Assembly (NCBI GenBank): GCA_934162615.1
Contig: CAKPJK010000013.1
Coordinates: 1 to 38,312, forward strand
DNA from: an uncultured Clostridia bacterium
GTDB taxonomy: Bacteria > Bacillota > Clostridia > TANB77 > CAG-508
DNA: 38,312 bases
Reading direction: 5' to 3'
Under the pieces are notes generated by a model that worked only from the letters and a program-made list of their open reading frames with translations, searched no databases and was not told where the DNA came from. Every line of letters starts with the position of its first letter. Position 1 is the first letter of the stretch. Positions 5,923-13,804 of the stretch are shown piece after piece. A program made the position numbers and the translations under genes.

Positions 5923-7911
5923 TTTCTCAAATTCATCTTCTGATATAACTGTAACTCCAAGGCTTTGGGCTTTTGTTAATTTACTTCCTGCATCCTCACC
6001 TGCTAAAACATAATCTGTTTTTTTAGATACAGAACCTGATGTTTTTCCGCCTAGTCTTTCAATTATATCTTCTGCTTCTTTTCTTGTATATTTTTCTAAA
6101 CTTCCTGTTAATACAAAAGTTTTTCCTTCAAATCTTTTGTCTGTACTTTCTTCTTCCAAACAATTCATATTAACACCAGCTGATTTTAATTTATTTAACA
6201 AGTCTAATGTTTGTTCTTGTAAAAAGAATTCTCTAATGCTATTTGCCATTACTTCTCCAATGTCTTTTATTTCACTTAGTTCTTCAAATGTTGCATTTGC
6301 TAGGTTGTCCATTGTTCTGTATTTTCTTGCTAACATTTTTGATGCTTTTCCACCTACATGTCTAATGCCTAATGCTGTTATTAATCTATATAAATCATTT
6401 TCTTTACTTGCATTAATACTGTCAATTAAGTTTTGTGCAAATTTCTTTCCATTCTTTTTTAGTGATGCAATGTCCTCAAATTTTAATTCATATATATCTG
6501 ATATGTTATGAATCAATTCTCTGTCTAATAATTGTTGAATGATATTTTCTCCAAGTCCATCTATATTCATTGCTTCTCTTGATACAAAATGAACCAAATT
6601 TCTAAATAGTTTTGCTGGACATTCAATTCCTGTACATCTTACTGCTGATTCTCCTTCTTCTCTTACTGCTTCTGCTCCACATACTGGACATACTCTTGGC
6701 ATTTCAAAGTCTTTTTCTTCACCTGTTCTTTTTTCTTCAACAACCTTTACTATTTCAGGAATTACATCTCCTGCTTTTTGGATAACTACTGTATCTCCTA
6801 TTTTTAAGCCTTTTTCTTTTATAAAATCTTCATTGTGCAATGTTGTTTTTGATATTGTTGAACCTGCAAGCTTTACTGGTTCAAGTATTGCCATTGGTGT
6901 AATTACACCTGTTCTTCCAACTTGGCATACTATGTCTTTTAATATTGTTTCTTTTTGCTCTGGTGGATATTTGTAAGCAATTGCCCATCTTGGTGTTTTT
7001 ACTGTTGTTCCTAATATTTCTCTAAATTTTAAATCATCTATTTTTATAACTGCTCCATCTATACCAAATGTTAAATTTTCTCTCATTTCTCCAATTTTTC
7101 TAATTGCTTCTTTTACTTCTTCTATTGTCTCACATGGTATACGTACAGGGTTTACATTAAATCCAAGCTTTTCTAGATATTCAAGTTCCTCAAAGTGTGA
7201 ATTGAATTCTTTTCCTTCTATTTTTTGAACATTAAATATATAAATATCAAGTGGTCTTGTTGCAGTTATTTTGCTATCTAATTGACGAAGTGAACCTGCA
7301 GCTGCATTACGAGCATTGGCAAATAGTTCTTCTTCATTTTCTTCCCTTTCTTGATTCATTTTTTCAAAATCTTTTTTAGAAATAAATACCTCTCCACGAA
7401 CTGTTATGTCAATTTTGTCGTCAATTTCCATTGGAATTGTTTTAACCGTTTTTAAATTTTGTGTTACATCTTCTCCAACTAACCCATTTCCTCTTGTAGC
7501 GCCTCTAACAAATTTTCCATCTTTATATTCAAGTGCTGAAGATAAACCATCTATTTTTGTTTCTATAACATATTTAACTTTATCAATTCCATTTTCTTTT
7601 GCCTTTTCTTCCATCTTATGGCAAAATTCTTCTACTTCTTCAAAGCTAAAAATATCTTGTAAACTTTGAAGTGGAACTTCATGTGTTACTTTTTCAAATC
7701 CTTCTTTTACATGTCCGCCAACCTTTTGTGTTAATGAGTCTTTTGATATAAATTGTGGATAATCTTTTTCTAAATTACGCAATTCAACCATTAACATATC
7801 ATACTCAAAATCTGATATTTCTGGTGCGTCATCATCATAGTATTTTTGCGCATAATAGTCTGTTTGTTTTCTTAATTCCTCTATTCTTTTTTGTGCTTGT
7901 TTTTCATTCAT
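5911..7911 (-). CDS. ligA: NAD-dependent DNA ligase
   Basis: LigA seals nicks in replication and repair using NAD+. At 666 residues it has the standard length and full domain order. The Ia/adenylation domain has the AMP-accepting Lys119 in ETKIDGLS and the following RGATRGNGLVGEDVT. An OB fold is followed by a four-Cys zinc finger (CPVC, then C and C near residues 405-430), helix-hairpin-helix repeats, and a C-terminal BRCT domain starting at GKTFVLTGSL. The ATG at 7911 follows AAAGGAGC. The gene ends inside a REP-like palindrome. It is intact, without any in-frame CGG. Confidence 0.98.
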   Translation of the reverse strand: MNEKQAQKRIEELRKQTDYYAQKYYDDDAPEISDFEYDMLMVELRNLEKDYPQFISKDSLTQKVGGHVKEGFEKVTHEVPLQSLQDIFSFEEVEEFCHKMEEKAKENGIDKVKYVIETKIDGLSSALEYKDGKFVRGATRGNGLVGEDVTQNLKTVKTIPMEIDDKIDITVRGEVFISKKDFEKMNQEREENEEELFANARNAAAGSLRQLDSKITATRPLDIYIFNVQKIEGKEFNSHFEELEYLEKLGFNVNPVRIPCETIEEVKEAIRKIGEMRENLTFGIDGAVIKIDDLKFREILGTTVKTPRWAIAYKYPPEQKETILKDIVCQVGRTGVITPMAILEPVKLAGSTISKTTLHNEDFIKEKGLKIGDTVVIQKAGDVIPEIVKVVEEKRTGEEKDFEMPRVCPVCGAEAVREEGESAVRCTGIECPAKLFRNLVHFVSREAMNIDGLGENIIQQLLDRELIHNISDIYELKFEDIASLKKNGKKFAQNLIDSINASKENDLYRLITALGIRHVGGKASKMLARKYRTMDNLANATFEELSEIKDIGEVMANSIREFFLQEQTLDLLNKLKSAGVNMNCLEEESTDKRFEGKTFVLTGSLEKYTRKEAEDIIERLGGKTSGSVSKKTDYVLAGEDAGSKLTKAQSLGVTVISEDEFEKMSH

Positions 7912-7952
7912 TTGTATCGCTCCTTTTTTCTTTTCCTATTATATACAAAATA

Positions 7953-7988
7953 GAAAAAAAAATAAAGGAATTTTAAAAAATTCCTTTA
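7953..7988 (-). terminator. Terminator of the LPxTG protein gene
   Basis: TAAAGGAATTT with AAATTCCTTTA (7963-7988) forms an 11-bp stem. On the minus strand it is followed by a long T run. Confidence 0.75.
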
Positions 7989-8028
7989 TCTTTTTATTAA
8001 TTTACTTATACTTTTTTCGAAATATTAA

Positions 8029-8403
8029 TTAGATATTTTTATATTCTTGCATTTTTTTGTAAGCATATACTCCTGATATACCTAATACAACAACTAATAT
8101 AGCAACTGGCATTGAATCTGCAACACCTGTTTTTGGTAGTGATGTGTTATTATAAGTGCTTGTATTGTTTGTTGTTAAAACTGCAGTATTATTTGTTGTG
8201 TTGTTTACTGTGTTGTTTGTTGTGTTTAATGTTGTATTGTTTGTACTATTATCTACAGTATTATTTGTTGTGTTATTTGTTGTACTATTTCCTAATAAAG
8301 ATCCTGTTAAATCTTCTGCAGCAAATACACTGTTTGCTGTAAATACTATAGCTACCAATATCATTGTTACTAAAACTACACTTACTATTTTTGTTTTGTT
8401 CAT
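8029..8403 (-). CDS. Small LPxTG cell-wall-anchored protein with an Asn/Thr-rich repeat region
   Basis: A 124-residue surface protein. A signal peptide of about 28 residues ends at NSVFAAE. Residues 38-88 are low-complexity Asn/Thr repeats (NNTTNNT-like). LPKTG lies at 89-93, followed by a hydrophobic helix and the basic tail YKKMQEYK, a complete sortase sorting signal. The mature part is only about 60 residues and consists almost wholly of the repeat, so it is more like a stalk or coat peptide than an enzyme. The ATG follows AAAGGAGAGAATTA, and the gene has its own consensus promoter (8451-8479) and terminator. A sortase is encoded at 32896-33573. The Asn/Thr repeat is likely to vary in length between strains. 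Confidence 0.88.
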   Translation of the reverse strand: MNKTKIVSVVLVTMILVAIVFTANSVFAAEDLTGSLLGNSTTNNTTNNTVDNSTNNTTLNTTNNTVNNTTNNTAVLTTNNTSTYNNTSLPKTGVADSMPVAILVVVLGISGVYAYKKMQEYKNI

Positions 8404-8450
8404 ATTAATTCTCTCCTTTATTTAAAAATATTATTCTACAAACAAACAAT

Positions 8451-8479
8451 ATTATACTACTTTTTTTGTTTGATTGCAA
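8451..8479 (-). promoter_or_regulatory. Promoter of the LPxTG protein gene
   Basis: On the minus strand TTGCAA (8479-8474), a 17-base spacer and TATAAT (8456-8451). The rest of 8480-8641 is AT-rich with no gene that I can see. Confidence 0.7.
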
Positions 8480-8641
8480 CTTTTAATCTCTATTATAATT
8501 TTATACTTTATATTTTTATAAGTCAATATGTTTTTGATATTTTTATTTTACATTTATATCACAAAAATATTACAAAATTATTACATTTTCTTTATAATTA
8601 TTTATAATTCTTTTTATTTCAACAAATTTGAAATTTTATTT

Positions 8642-9733
8642 TTACACATTAAATTTAAATAAAACAATATCTCCATCTTGCATAATATATTCTTTTCCTT
8701 CTGAACGCACAAGTCCTTTCTCTTTTGCCGCAACCATTGATCCTTCTCTAATTAAATCATCATATGATACAACTTCTGCTTTTATAAATCCTCTTTCTAT
8801 GTCAGAGTGAATTTTTCCCGCTGCTTGTGGTGCTTTAGTTCCTTTCTTAATCGTCCAAGCTCTTACTTCTGGTTCTCCTGCTGTTAAGAATGACATTAAT
8901 CCTAACAAGTCATAACTTCTTTTTATAACTTTATCTAAGCCTGATTCTTCTAATCCTAATGCTTCTAACATTTCTTTTTTGTCGTCATCTTCTAGTCCAG
9001 AAAGTTCTTCTTCTATTTTTACACATAATGGAATGACTTCTGCTTTTTCTGTTGATGCATATTCTTTTACTTGTTTTACTAATTCGTCATTTTCTGCATC
9101 TTCTAATTGGTCTTCTGATACATTTGCTACATATAAAATTGGTTTTGTTGTTAATAAAAACATGTCTTTTACAAGTACTTGTTCATCTTCGTTAAATTCT
9201 ATTGTTCTTGCTGATTTTCCTTCTTCTAGAACTTTTAGTATTTTTTCTAGTAAGTCTATTTCTTCTTGATATTTTTTATCTGCTTTTAGATTTTTTCTTG
9301 CTTTGTCTAGTCTTTTATTTACTGTTTCTATGTCTGCAAATATTAATTCTAGATTTATTGTTTCTATGTCTCTTATTGGATTTACACTTCCGTCTACATG
9401 CACAACGTTTGAGTCTTCAAAGCATCTTACTACTTCTACTATTGCGTCTGTTTCACGAATGTGTGATAAGAATTTGTTTCCTAGTCCTTCTCCTCTACTT
9501 GCTCCTTTTACTAATCCAGCTATATCTACAAATTCTATTACTGCATGTGTTGTTTTTTCTGGCTTGTACATTTCTGTTAGTTTGTCTAACCTTTCGTCTG
9601 GTACTGCTACAACTCCTACGTTTGGTTCTATTGTACAGAATGGATAGTTTGCACATTCTGCTCCTGCTTTTGTTATACTGTTAAATAATGTACTTTTTCC
9701 TACATTTGGTAATCCTACTATTCCTAATTTCAT
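8642..9733 (-). CDS. ychF: Ribosome-associated ATPase YchF (Obg family)
   Basis: YchF/OLA1 is a universally conserved P-loop protein that prefers ATP and binds the ribosome. The length of 363 residues is typical. The P-loop GLPNVGKST is at 7-15, the switch region DIAGLVKGASRGEGLGNKFL follows, a coiled-coil insertion lies at about 125-200, and a TGS domain ends the protein (AGKIHSDIERGFIKAEV). The ATG is preceded by AAGGAGGAAACC. It stands alone between the LPxTG gene and tRNA-Leu. Confidence 0.97.
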   Translation of the reverse strand: MKLGIVGLPNVGKSTLFNSITKAGAECANYPFCTIEPNVGVVAVPDERLDKLTEMYKPEKTTHAVIEFVDIAGLVKGASRGEGLGNKFLSHIRETDAIVEVVRCFEDSNVVHVDGSVNPIRDIETINLELIFADIETVNKRLDKARKNLKADKKYQEEIDLLEKILKVLEEGKSARTIEFNEDEQVLVKDMFLLTTKPILYVANVSEDQLEDAENDELVKQVKEYASTEKAEVIPLCVKIEEELSGLEDDDKKEMLEALGLEESGLDKVIKRSYDLLGLMSFLTAGEPEVRAWTIKKGTKAPQAAGKIHSDIERGFIKAEVVSYDDLIREGSMVAAKEKGLVRSEGKEYIMQDGDIVLFKFNV

Positions 9734-9806
9734 GGTTTCCTCCTTGTTTTTTTGACTGCTTTTCGATATATATTATTATATCATTTTTGGATATGTCAAA
9801 TTTAAA

Positions 9807-9845
9807 TAAAAAAATCACAAGTTAAAAAATTAAACCTTGTGATTT
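9807..9845 (-). terminator. Terminator of tRNA-Leu
   Basis: AAATCACAAG (9812-9821) pairs with CTTGTGATTT (9836-9845), a 10-bp stem with T residues following on the minus strand. It begins three bases after the tRNA CCA end. Confidence 0.85.
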
Positions 9846-9847
9846 AC

Positions 9848-9935
9848 TGGTGCAGATGGCCGGAATCGAACCGGCACGGTTTATTCAACCGCAGGATTTT
9901 AAGTCCTGTGCGTCTACCAGTTCCGCCACATCTGC
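9848..9935 (-). tRNA. tRNA-Leu (TAA)
   Basis: A class II tRNA with a long variable arm. The acceptor is GCAGATG/CATCTGC, CCA is encoded at 9850-9848, the anticodon loop is CTTAAAA with anticodon TAA at 9901-9899, and the T-loop word GGTTCGATTCC is present. It reads the UUA codon, which is very common in these genes. It has its own promoter and terminator. Confidence 0.97.
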
Positions 9936-9973
9936 ATTTAATATTGAACTGGCTTGTCCTAACGACAATTGAT

Positions 9974-10002
9974 ATTATAATATTATATAAAAGATTTGTC
10001 AA
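9974..10002 (-). promoter_or_regulatory. Promoter of tRNA-Leu
   Basis: A perfect TTGACA (10002-9997), a 17-base spacer and a perfect TATAAT (9979-9974) on the minus strand. Confidence 0.85.
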
Positions 10003-10062
10003 TACATTTTTTGAAATTTTTTGAAAAATTTTTTCAATAAAAAAATTATCAATATTAACAAC

Positions 10063-10117
10063 TTAAAAATTCAGAAGTTACACTAGTTCCATCCAAAACT
10101 TTAGTTTCTTCTGAATT
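10063..10117 (-). terminator. Terminator of carD
   Basis: AATTCAGAAG (10068-10077) pairs with CTTCTGAATT (10108-10117). On the minus strand the stem runs into a short T stretch. The 30-nt loop contains a smaller inverted word (ACTAGT region). Confidence 0.6.
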
Positions 10118-10137
10118 CAAAATTATTAATTTATGTA

Positions 10138-10707
10138 TTATGCATTTGTTGTTCCATTATTACTGTCAAATGGAATAAATTTATTTACTATGCTTTGTTG
10201 TTCTACGCCTTCTGCTCTAAATGTCATAAATGATGTATTAATTTTGCTTTCTATTTCTTCTTCTATAACATCTTGAGTTGCGTGTTCTGCTAAAACTAAT
10301 TCACTTACTAATATTTGTTTAGCATTGTTTAACATTTTCTTTTCTCCTGTAGATAGTCCTTTTTCTTTTTGTTTGAAACTTAGGTTTCTAACAACATCTG
10401 CAACTTCGTAAATGTCTCCGCTTTTCATTTTATCCATATTATCTCTATATCTTTTGTTCCAATTTTTTTCCATTTCAGTTTCGTCTTGGCTAAGTACTGA
10501 AAATACTTTTTCTGCTGATTGTTTATCTATTATATTTCTAACACCAACCTCTTCAGCTTTTGCTGTTGGTATCATTACCTTTACATTACTTGGCATTTTT
10601 AATATATAATATGATTGTTTTTCCCCTAAAATATCTTTTTCTTCTATTGAATCTATTGTCCCTGCTCCATGCATTGGGTATACTATTTTGTCTCCTACAT
10701 TGAACAT
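10138..10707 (-). CDS. CarD family transcriptional regulator
   Basis: CarD-type proteins bind the RNA polymerase beta subunit through an N-terminal RID/Tudor-like domain and stabilise open complexes. Here MFNVGDKIVYPMHGAGTI starts the RID domain, and residues 60-165 form the helical C-terminal domain with conserved runs such as WNKRYRDNMDKMKSGD and LSTGEKKMLNNAKQIL. The protein has 189 residues from ATG at 10707. GGAG lies nine bases upstream, whereas the TTG three codons earlier directly abuts that site. It is a monocistronic unit with a consensus promoter and a leader holding an attenuator-like hairpin. In other Clostridia carD lies near radA-disA, and here those genes are 3 kb away. Confidence 0.93.
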   Translation of the reverse strand: MFNVGDKIVYPMHGAGTIDSIEEKDILGEKQSYYILKMPSNVKVMIPTAKAEEVGVRNIIDKQSAEKVFSVLSQDETEMEKNWNKRYRDNMDKMKSGDIYEVADVVRNLSFKQKEKGLSTGEKKMLNNAKQILVSELVLAEHATQDVIEEEIESKINTSFMTFRAEGVEQQSIVNKFIPFDSNNGTTNA

Positions 10708-10746
10708 GTAAGTCAACTCCTTTCATTTTGTTAAACATTTTTCAGC

Positions 10747-10788
10747 AAAAAAATATTATAAAGTTATGTCTATATGAAATAACTTTAT
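10747..10788 (-). promoter_or_regulatory. Possible attenuator in the carD leader
   Basis: Within the roughly 95-nt leader ATAAAGTTAT pairs with ATAACTTTAT (10758-10788, 11-nt loop). On the minus strand seven T residues follow, giving a terminator-like hairpin before the carD ribosome site. The stem is AT-only, so its strength is doubtful. Confidence 0.4.
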
Positions 10789-10808
10789 TGGATTTTTTAA
10801 CCATATTT

Positions 10809-10837
10809 ATTATACTACAAAAAAAGAAAAAAGTCAA
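10809..10837 (-). promoter_or_regulatory. Promoter of carD
   Basis: TTGACT (10837-10832), a 17-base spacer and TATAAT (10814-10809) on the minus strand. The -35 lies inside the dut terminator hairpin. Confidence 0.7.
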
Positions 10838-10897
10838 AGCATTTATTTTGACTTTTTATGTTATTTTGCCTTGAACCCTTGTATTTTCAAGGCAAAA
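10827..10897. terminator. Double terminator hairpin after dut
   Basis: On the minus strand the 12-bp stem TTTTGCCTTGAA/TTCAAGGCAAAA (10864-10897) comes first. The 11-bp stem AAAAAGTCAAA/TTTGACTTTTT (10827-10857) follows and runs into T residues. Each could also act in the opposite direction. Confidence 0.8.
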
Positions 10898-10936
10898 ATT
10901 TTTTTATATTTTTTCTGTTGACTTTGTGTTCAATTT

Positions 10937-11398
10937 TTATTTTGATGTTGAGCCAAATCCTCCAAGTCTTTCTCCTTCTGCTACGTCATCATCTGTTACA
11001 AAGTATTTTTGGAATACTCCTTGTCCTATTGCTTCACCTTTTTTTATTGTTACATCTTCTTCTTTGATATTGTAAAATGCGAACATGATGTGTCCGTCAT
11101 TGTCAGGGTTTCCATAGTAGTCTTTGTCTATTACTCCTACACTATTTGCTAATATTAGTCCTTTTTTCTTTGGGTTTGAACTTCTGTTGTATAACATTAG
11201 TACTTCGTCGTCTTGCATATATGCTTTTATTCCTGTTTTTATTAGTGTTGGTGCCATTCCTTTTTTGAAACTTGGTATTGTTACGTCTTCTGCTGCTTCT
11301 ATGTCATATCCTGCTGAGTATTTTGTTTTTCTTATTGGTAGATTTATTCCTTTTTCTTCGAATCCTTTTGCTATTTCAAATCCTCTTATTTTTTCCAT
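10937..11398 (-). CDS. dut: dUTP diphosphatase (dUTPase)
   Basis: Hydrolyses dUTP to dUMP, keeping uracil out of DNA and feeding dTMP synthesis; normally a trimer. The 153 residues show the five motifs of the trimeric family: SAGYDI (motif 1, about 28-33), YNRSSNPKKKGLILAN (motif 2), GVIDKDYYG (motif 3, catalytic Asp), GEAIGQGVFQ (motif 4) and GGFGSTS (motif 5) at the C-terminus. It is a single gene between spoVS and carD with a double terminator. Confidence 0.95.
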   Translation of the reverse strand: MEKIRGFEIAKGFEEKGINLPIRKTKYSAGYDIEAAEDVTIPSFKKGMAPTLIKTGIKAYMQDDEVLMLYNRSSNPKKKGLILANSVGVIDKDYYGNPDNDGHIMFAFYNIKEEDVTIKKGEAIGQGVFQKYFVTDDDVAEGERLGGFGSTSK

Positions 11399-11511
11399 TT
11401 CTTTTCTTCCCTTCTTTTTGTTTTTTCTTTTATATTTTTACATACGAATTTTAAATTGTCAAGGGGTGATTTTATTTTTATTTTACATTATTATGACACA
11501 AATTACCAACC

Positions 11512-11550
11512 AACAAAAAACGATATCTTGCTTTTTACAAAATACCGTTT
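11512..11550 (-). terminator. Terminator of spoVS
   Basis: On the minus strand AACGGTAT (11549-11542) pairs with ATATCGTT (11526-11519), with one G-T pair, and TTTTTTGTTGG follows. Confidence 0.65.
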
Positions 11551-11572
11551 ATATTGTATTTATTCTTATATA

Positions 11573-11836
11573 TTATGCTCTTGATTCAACAATAAGCTTT
11601 ATTCCTGTTCTATCTTCTCCCTCTACTTCTACTTCTGCAAAAGCTGGTATACATACTAAATCAACGCCTGATGGTGCTACAAAACCTCTTGCTATTGCTA
11701 CTGCTTTTACGGCTTGATTTAATGCTCCTGCTCCAATTGCTTGCATTTCTGCTTTGTTTGATTCTTTAACTAATCCAGCGATTGCTCCTGCTACTGAATT
11801 AGGGTTTGATTTTGATGAAATTTTTAAAATTTCCAT
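11573..11836 (-). CDS. spoVS: Stage V sporulation protein S
   Basis: SpoVS is an 86-87 residue Alba-like protein required for a late sporulation stage in Bacillus and conserved in many spore formers. The whole length matches: MEILKISSKSNPNSVAGAIA, then GAGALNQAVKAVAIARGFVAPSG and ending in LIVESRA. TTAGGAGGC is the ribosome site. It follows ymdB on the same strand, the order seen in Bacillus, but a terminator and a 330-bp spacer with repeats separate them here. It supports a sporulating or formerly sporulating lineage, though SpoVS homologues also occur in non-sporulating bacteria. Confidence 0.96.
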   Translation of the reverse strand: MEILKISSKSNPNSVAGAIAGLVKESNKAEMQAIGAGALNQAVKAVAIARGFVAPSGVDLVCIPAFAEVEVEGEDRTGIKLIVESRA

Positions 11837-11859
11837 TTTCTTTTGCCTCCTAATTATAA

Positions 11860-12125
11860 TTTATTTTTTGTTGCAACTTTTATGATGATATTTTATAACT
11901 TCTGGAAAAAAATGTAAATAGTTTTCTGGAAATTTTTTCAAGTTTTCATCGCAATATATTCTTTTTTTCGACATTATACTAATAAAAACAAGTTGAATAG
12001 AACAAATCTGAAAATTTTCAATTTTTAGTCTTAACTCTACTTTTTATCATACTCAAAGAAAATTGAAATTTTCAGTAAATTTGTTCGTGCGCGAAAATTT
12101 ATGAAATAAATTTTCTGTGTAGTAT
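11860..12125. repeat. spoVS upstream region: inverted repeat overlapping a dispersed hairpin element
   Basis: No gene is visible between spoVS and ymdB. A 26-28 bp imperfect inverted repeat has arms at 12000-12025 (GAACAAATCTGAAAATTTTC and on) and 12059-12086, differing by one 3-nt and one 1-nt indel. Its right arm runs into the dispersed element at 12071-12114. Nearer spoVS, two direct copies of a TTCTGGAAA-like word occur (about 11900-11935). Confidence 0.5.
12071..12114. repeat. Dispersed 44-bp element, copy 1
   Basis: It matches 32752-32796 at about 39 of 44 positions. The centre is TTCGTGCGCGAA here and TTCATGCATGAA in the other copy, so the closing pair of the hairpin changes from G-C to A-T. 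It lies between ymdB and spoVS. Confidence 0.7.
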
Positions 12126-12164
12126 ATTAAAAATCACAGTTTATAATCTATATACTGTGATTTT
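12126..12164. terminator. Terminator of ymdB
   Basis: AAAATCACAGT (12130-12140) pairs with ACTGTGATTTT (12154-12164), an 11-bp stem. T-rich flanks occur on both strands. Confidence 0.75.
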
Positions 12165-12170
12165 CTCTTT

Positions 12171-12947
12171 TTATTTTCCTATATATATTCTTTTTATTCC
12201 TACAACCGTTGATGCATTATCATCAACATCAAATATAACTCCATTAAATATAGATTTACCATCTGCAATTCTATATCTCTCTGGCAATGTTGTTTCAAAA
12301 CGTTTTATTGACGCTTTAATATCCATACCAATTACAGAATGTTCAGGGCCAGTCATTCCTATATCTGTTATATATCCAGTTCCATTTGGTAATATTTTTT
12401 CATCTGCTGTTTGTACATGTGTATGTGTTCCAAAAATTGCAGTTACTTTTCCATCTAAATAATATCCCAATGCTATTTTTTCTGCAGTTGCTTCTGCATG
12501 AAAATCTACAAATATCATGTCTACTTTGTTTTCAATTTTTGATATTATTTTTTTAGCTATTAAAAATGGATTTTCTGTTAAAATATTTATATCAACTCTT
12601 CCCATTAAGTTGATTACTGCTATTTTTTTACCTTTGCATTCATATATGTTATAACCTTTTCCAACAACTCCCTCTGGGTAATTTGCGGGTCTGATTATTT
12701 TAGGATTATCTATAAATTTAAATATGTCCTTTTTCCCCCATGTATGATTTCCCATTGTTACAACATCTACGCCTTGTGATATTATATCATTAAAGTTTTT
12801 TTCTGTGATTCCCATTCCTTCTGCCGAATTTTCTCCATTTACTATTGTAAAGTCTATGTTTTCTTTTTCTTTTATTCCTTTAAGTTGTTGTTTTAATTCA
12901 TTTATGCCTGCAGAACCTACTATGTCTCCAACTGCTAAAATTTTCAT
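12171..12947 (-). CDS. ymdB: YmdB family metallophosphoesterase
   Basis: In Bacillus YmdB is a 2',3'-cyclic nucleotide phosphodiesterase that affects biofilm versus motility choices. At 258 residues the length is normal and all metal-ligand motifs are present: GDIVGSAG near the start, NGENSAEGMG, MGNHTWGKKDI, DFHAEATAEK, and GTHTHVQTADEKILPNGTGY. The ATG has GGATGAAAATAGAGA upstream. It follows the cyclophilin gene with a 56-base gap and precedes spoVS, the Bacillus order. Confidence 0.95.
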   Translation of the reverse strand: MKILAVGDIVGSAGINELKQQLKGIKEKENIDFTIVNGENSAEGMGITEKNFNDIISQGVDVVTMGNHTWGKKDIFKFIDNPKIIRPANYPEGVVGKGYNIYECKGKKIAVINLMGRVDINILTENPFLIAKKIISKIENKVDMIFVDFHAEATAEKIALGYYLDGKVTAIFGTHTHVQTADEKILPNGTGYITDIGMTGPEHSVIGMDIKASIKRFETTLPERYRIADGKSIFNGVIFDVDDNASTVVGIKRIYIGK

Positions 12948-13003
12948 TCTCTATTTTCATCCTTTCTTAATTCTCAATCCTAAGTTAGAAAAAGAATTGC
13001 ATT

Positions 13004-13777
13004 TTATTGTCCTATTCCATATTGTTTATACATCCAAGATGTGTAATCAAATGGTGTTAATGTTTCTGGCATACCATAGTCAATTCCATAAGTTTCAACT
13101 CTAATTGATGTAACTTTTGGTGCATTTACCGGTGTACTAATTTCTGCATTTTCTGTATCTTCTTGTCCATCTGCCGCTTTTACTTCAACTTCTTCTATTT
13201 TATGTACAATATCCATTCCTTCTGTTACTTTTCCAAATGCTGCATAGTATCCATTTAAATTTGAATTTTCTTTTGTCATTATAAAGAATTGTGAACATCC
13301 TGAGTTATAAGATTCTTCTTTTAAACTTGAAGAATATTGGGTATAGTCGGCTCTAGCCATTGCAACTGTCCCTTCTTCAAATTTTATAGTATTTGTTACT
13401 CCATTTGATAAAAATTCACCTTTTATTGTATAATTTTTGTCTTCTCCTCCATCTTTTAAGTTGCTTATTTTCGCTCCAGTTGTTCCATCTCCGTCTTTTG
13501 AACCTGCTTGTATCATAAAGTCTTTTACTATTCTGTGGAATGTTGTTCCGTCATAAAATCCATTATTTGCTAACTTTATAAAGTTTGCTACAGATTCTGG
13601 TGCTTGATCTGGATACAATTCCATTTTTATTGTTCCAAAGTTTTCTACTTCCATTGTTGCTACTGGATTTTGACTTTTAAATGTTACCTTTTTATAATAT
13701 CCAAATCCTACAACTCCTATTAATACTATTATAGCAATCATTGCTATTATCCAAATTATTTTTCCTACGTTTTTCAT
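13004..13777 (-). CDS. Membrane-anchored cyclophilin-type peptidyl-prolyl isomerase
   Basis: Catalyses cis-trans isomerisation at proline, probably on the outer face of the membrane. Residues 7-28 form one transmembrane anchor without a lipobox. The cyclophilin domain spans about 40-225 with FHRIVKDFMIQAG (catalytic Arg), SGCSQFFIM and YYAAFGKVTEGMD. The C-terminal 30 residues are a tail rich in Tyr and Gly. The length of 257 is usual for extracytoplasmic Clostridial cyclophilins. It is downstream of disA by 27 bases and probably in one transcript with radA-disA. Confidence 0.94.
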   Translation of the reverse strand: MKNVGKIIWIIAMIAIIVLIGVVGFGYYKKVTFKSQNPVATMEVENFGTIKMELYPDQAPESVANFIKLANNGFYDGTTFHRIVKDFMIQAGSKDGDGTTGAKISNLKDGGEDKNYTIKGEFLSNGVTNTIKFEEGTVAMARADYTQYSSSLKEESYNSGCSQFFIMTKENSNLNGYYAAFGKVTEGMDIVHKIEEVEVKAADGQEDTENAEISTPVNAPKVTSIRVETYGIDYGMPETLTPFDYTSWMYKQYGIGQ

Positions 13778-13804
13778 TTTTTTCTCCCTTCGATTTCTTT
13801 TATT

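Noticed and set aside
7754..7762. Perfect DnaA box in ligA
   Set aside because: A single box encoding a Tyr-Pro-Gln stretch. Isolated boxes are expected by chance in such AT-rich DNA.
9202..9684. Long plus-strand open frame opposite ychF (also 15132-15614 opposite radA)
   Set aside because: Leu-rich antisense shadows of well-conserved genes, with no ribosome site and no plausible protein features.
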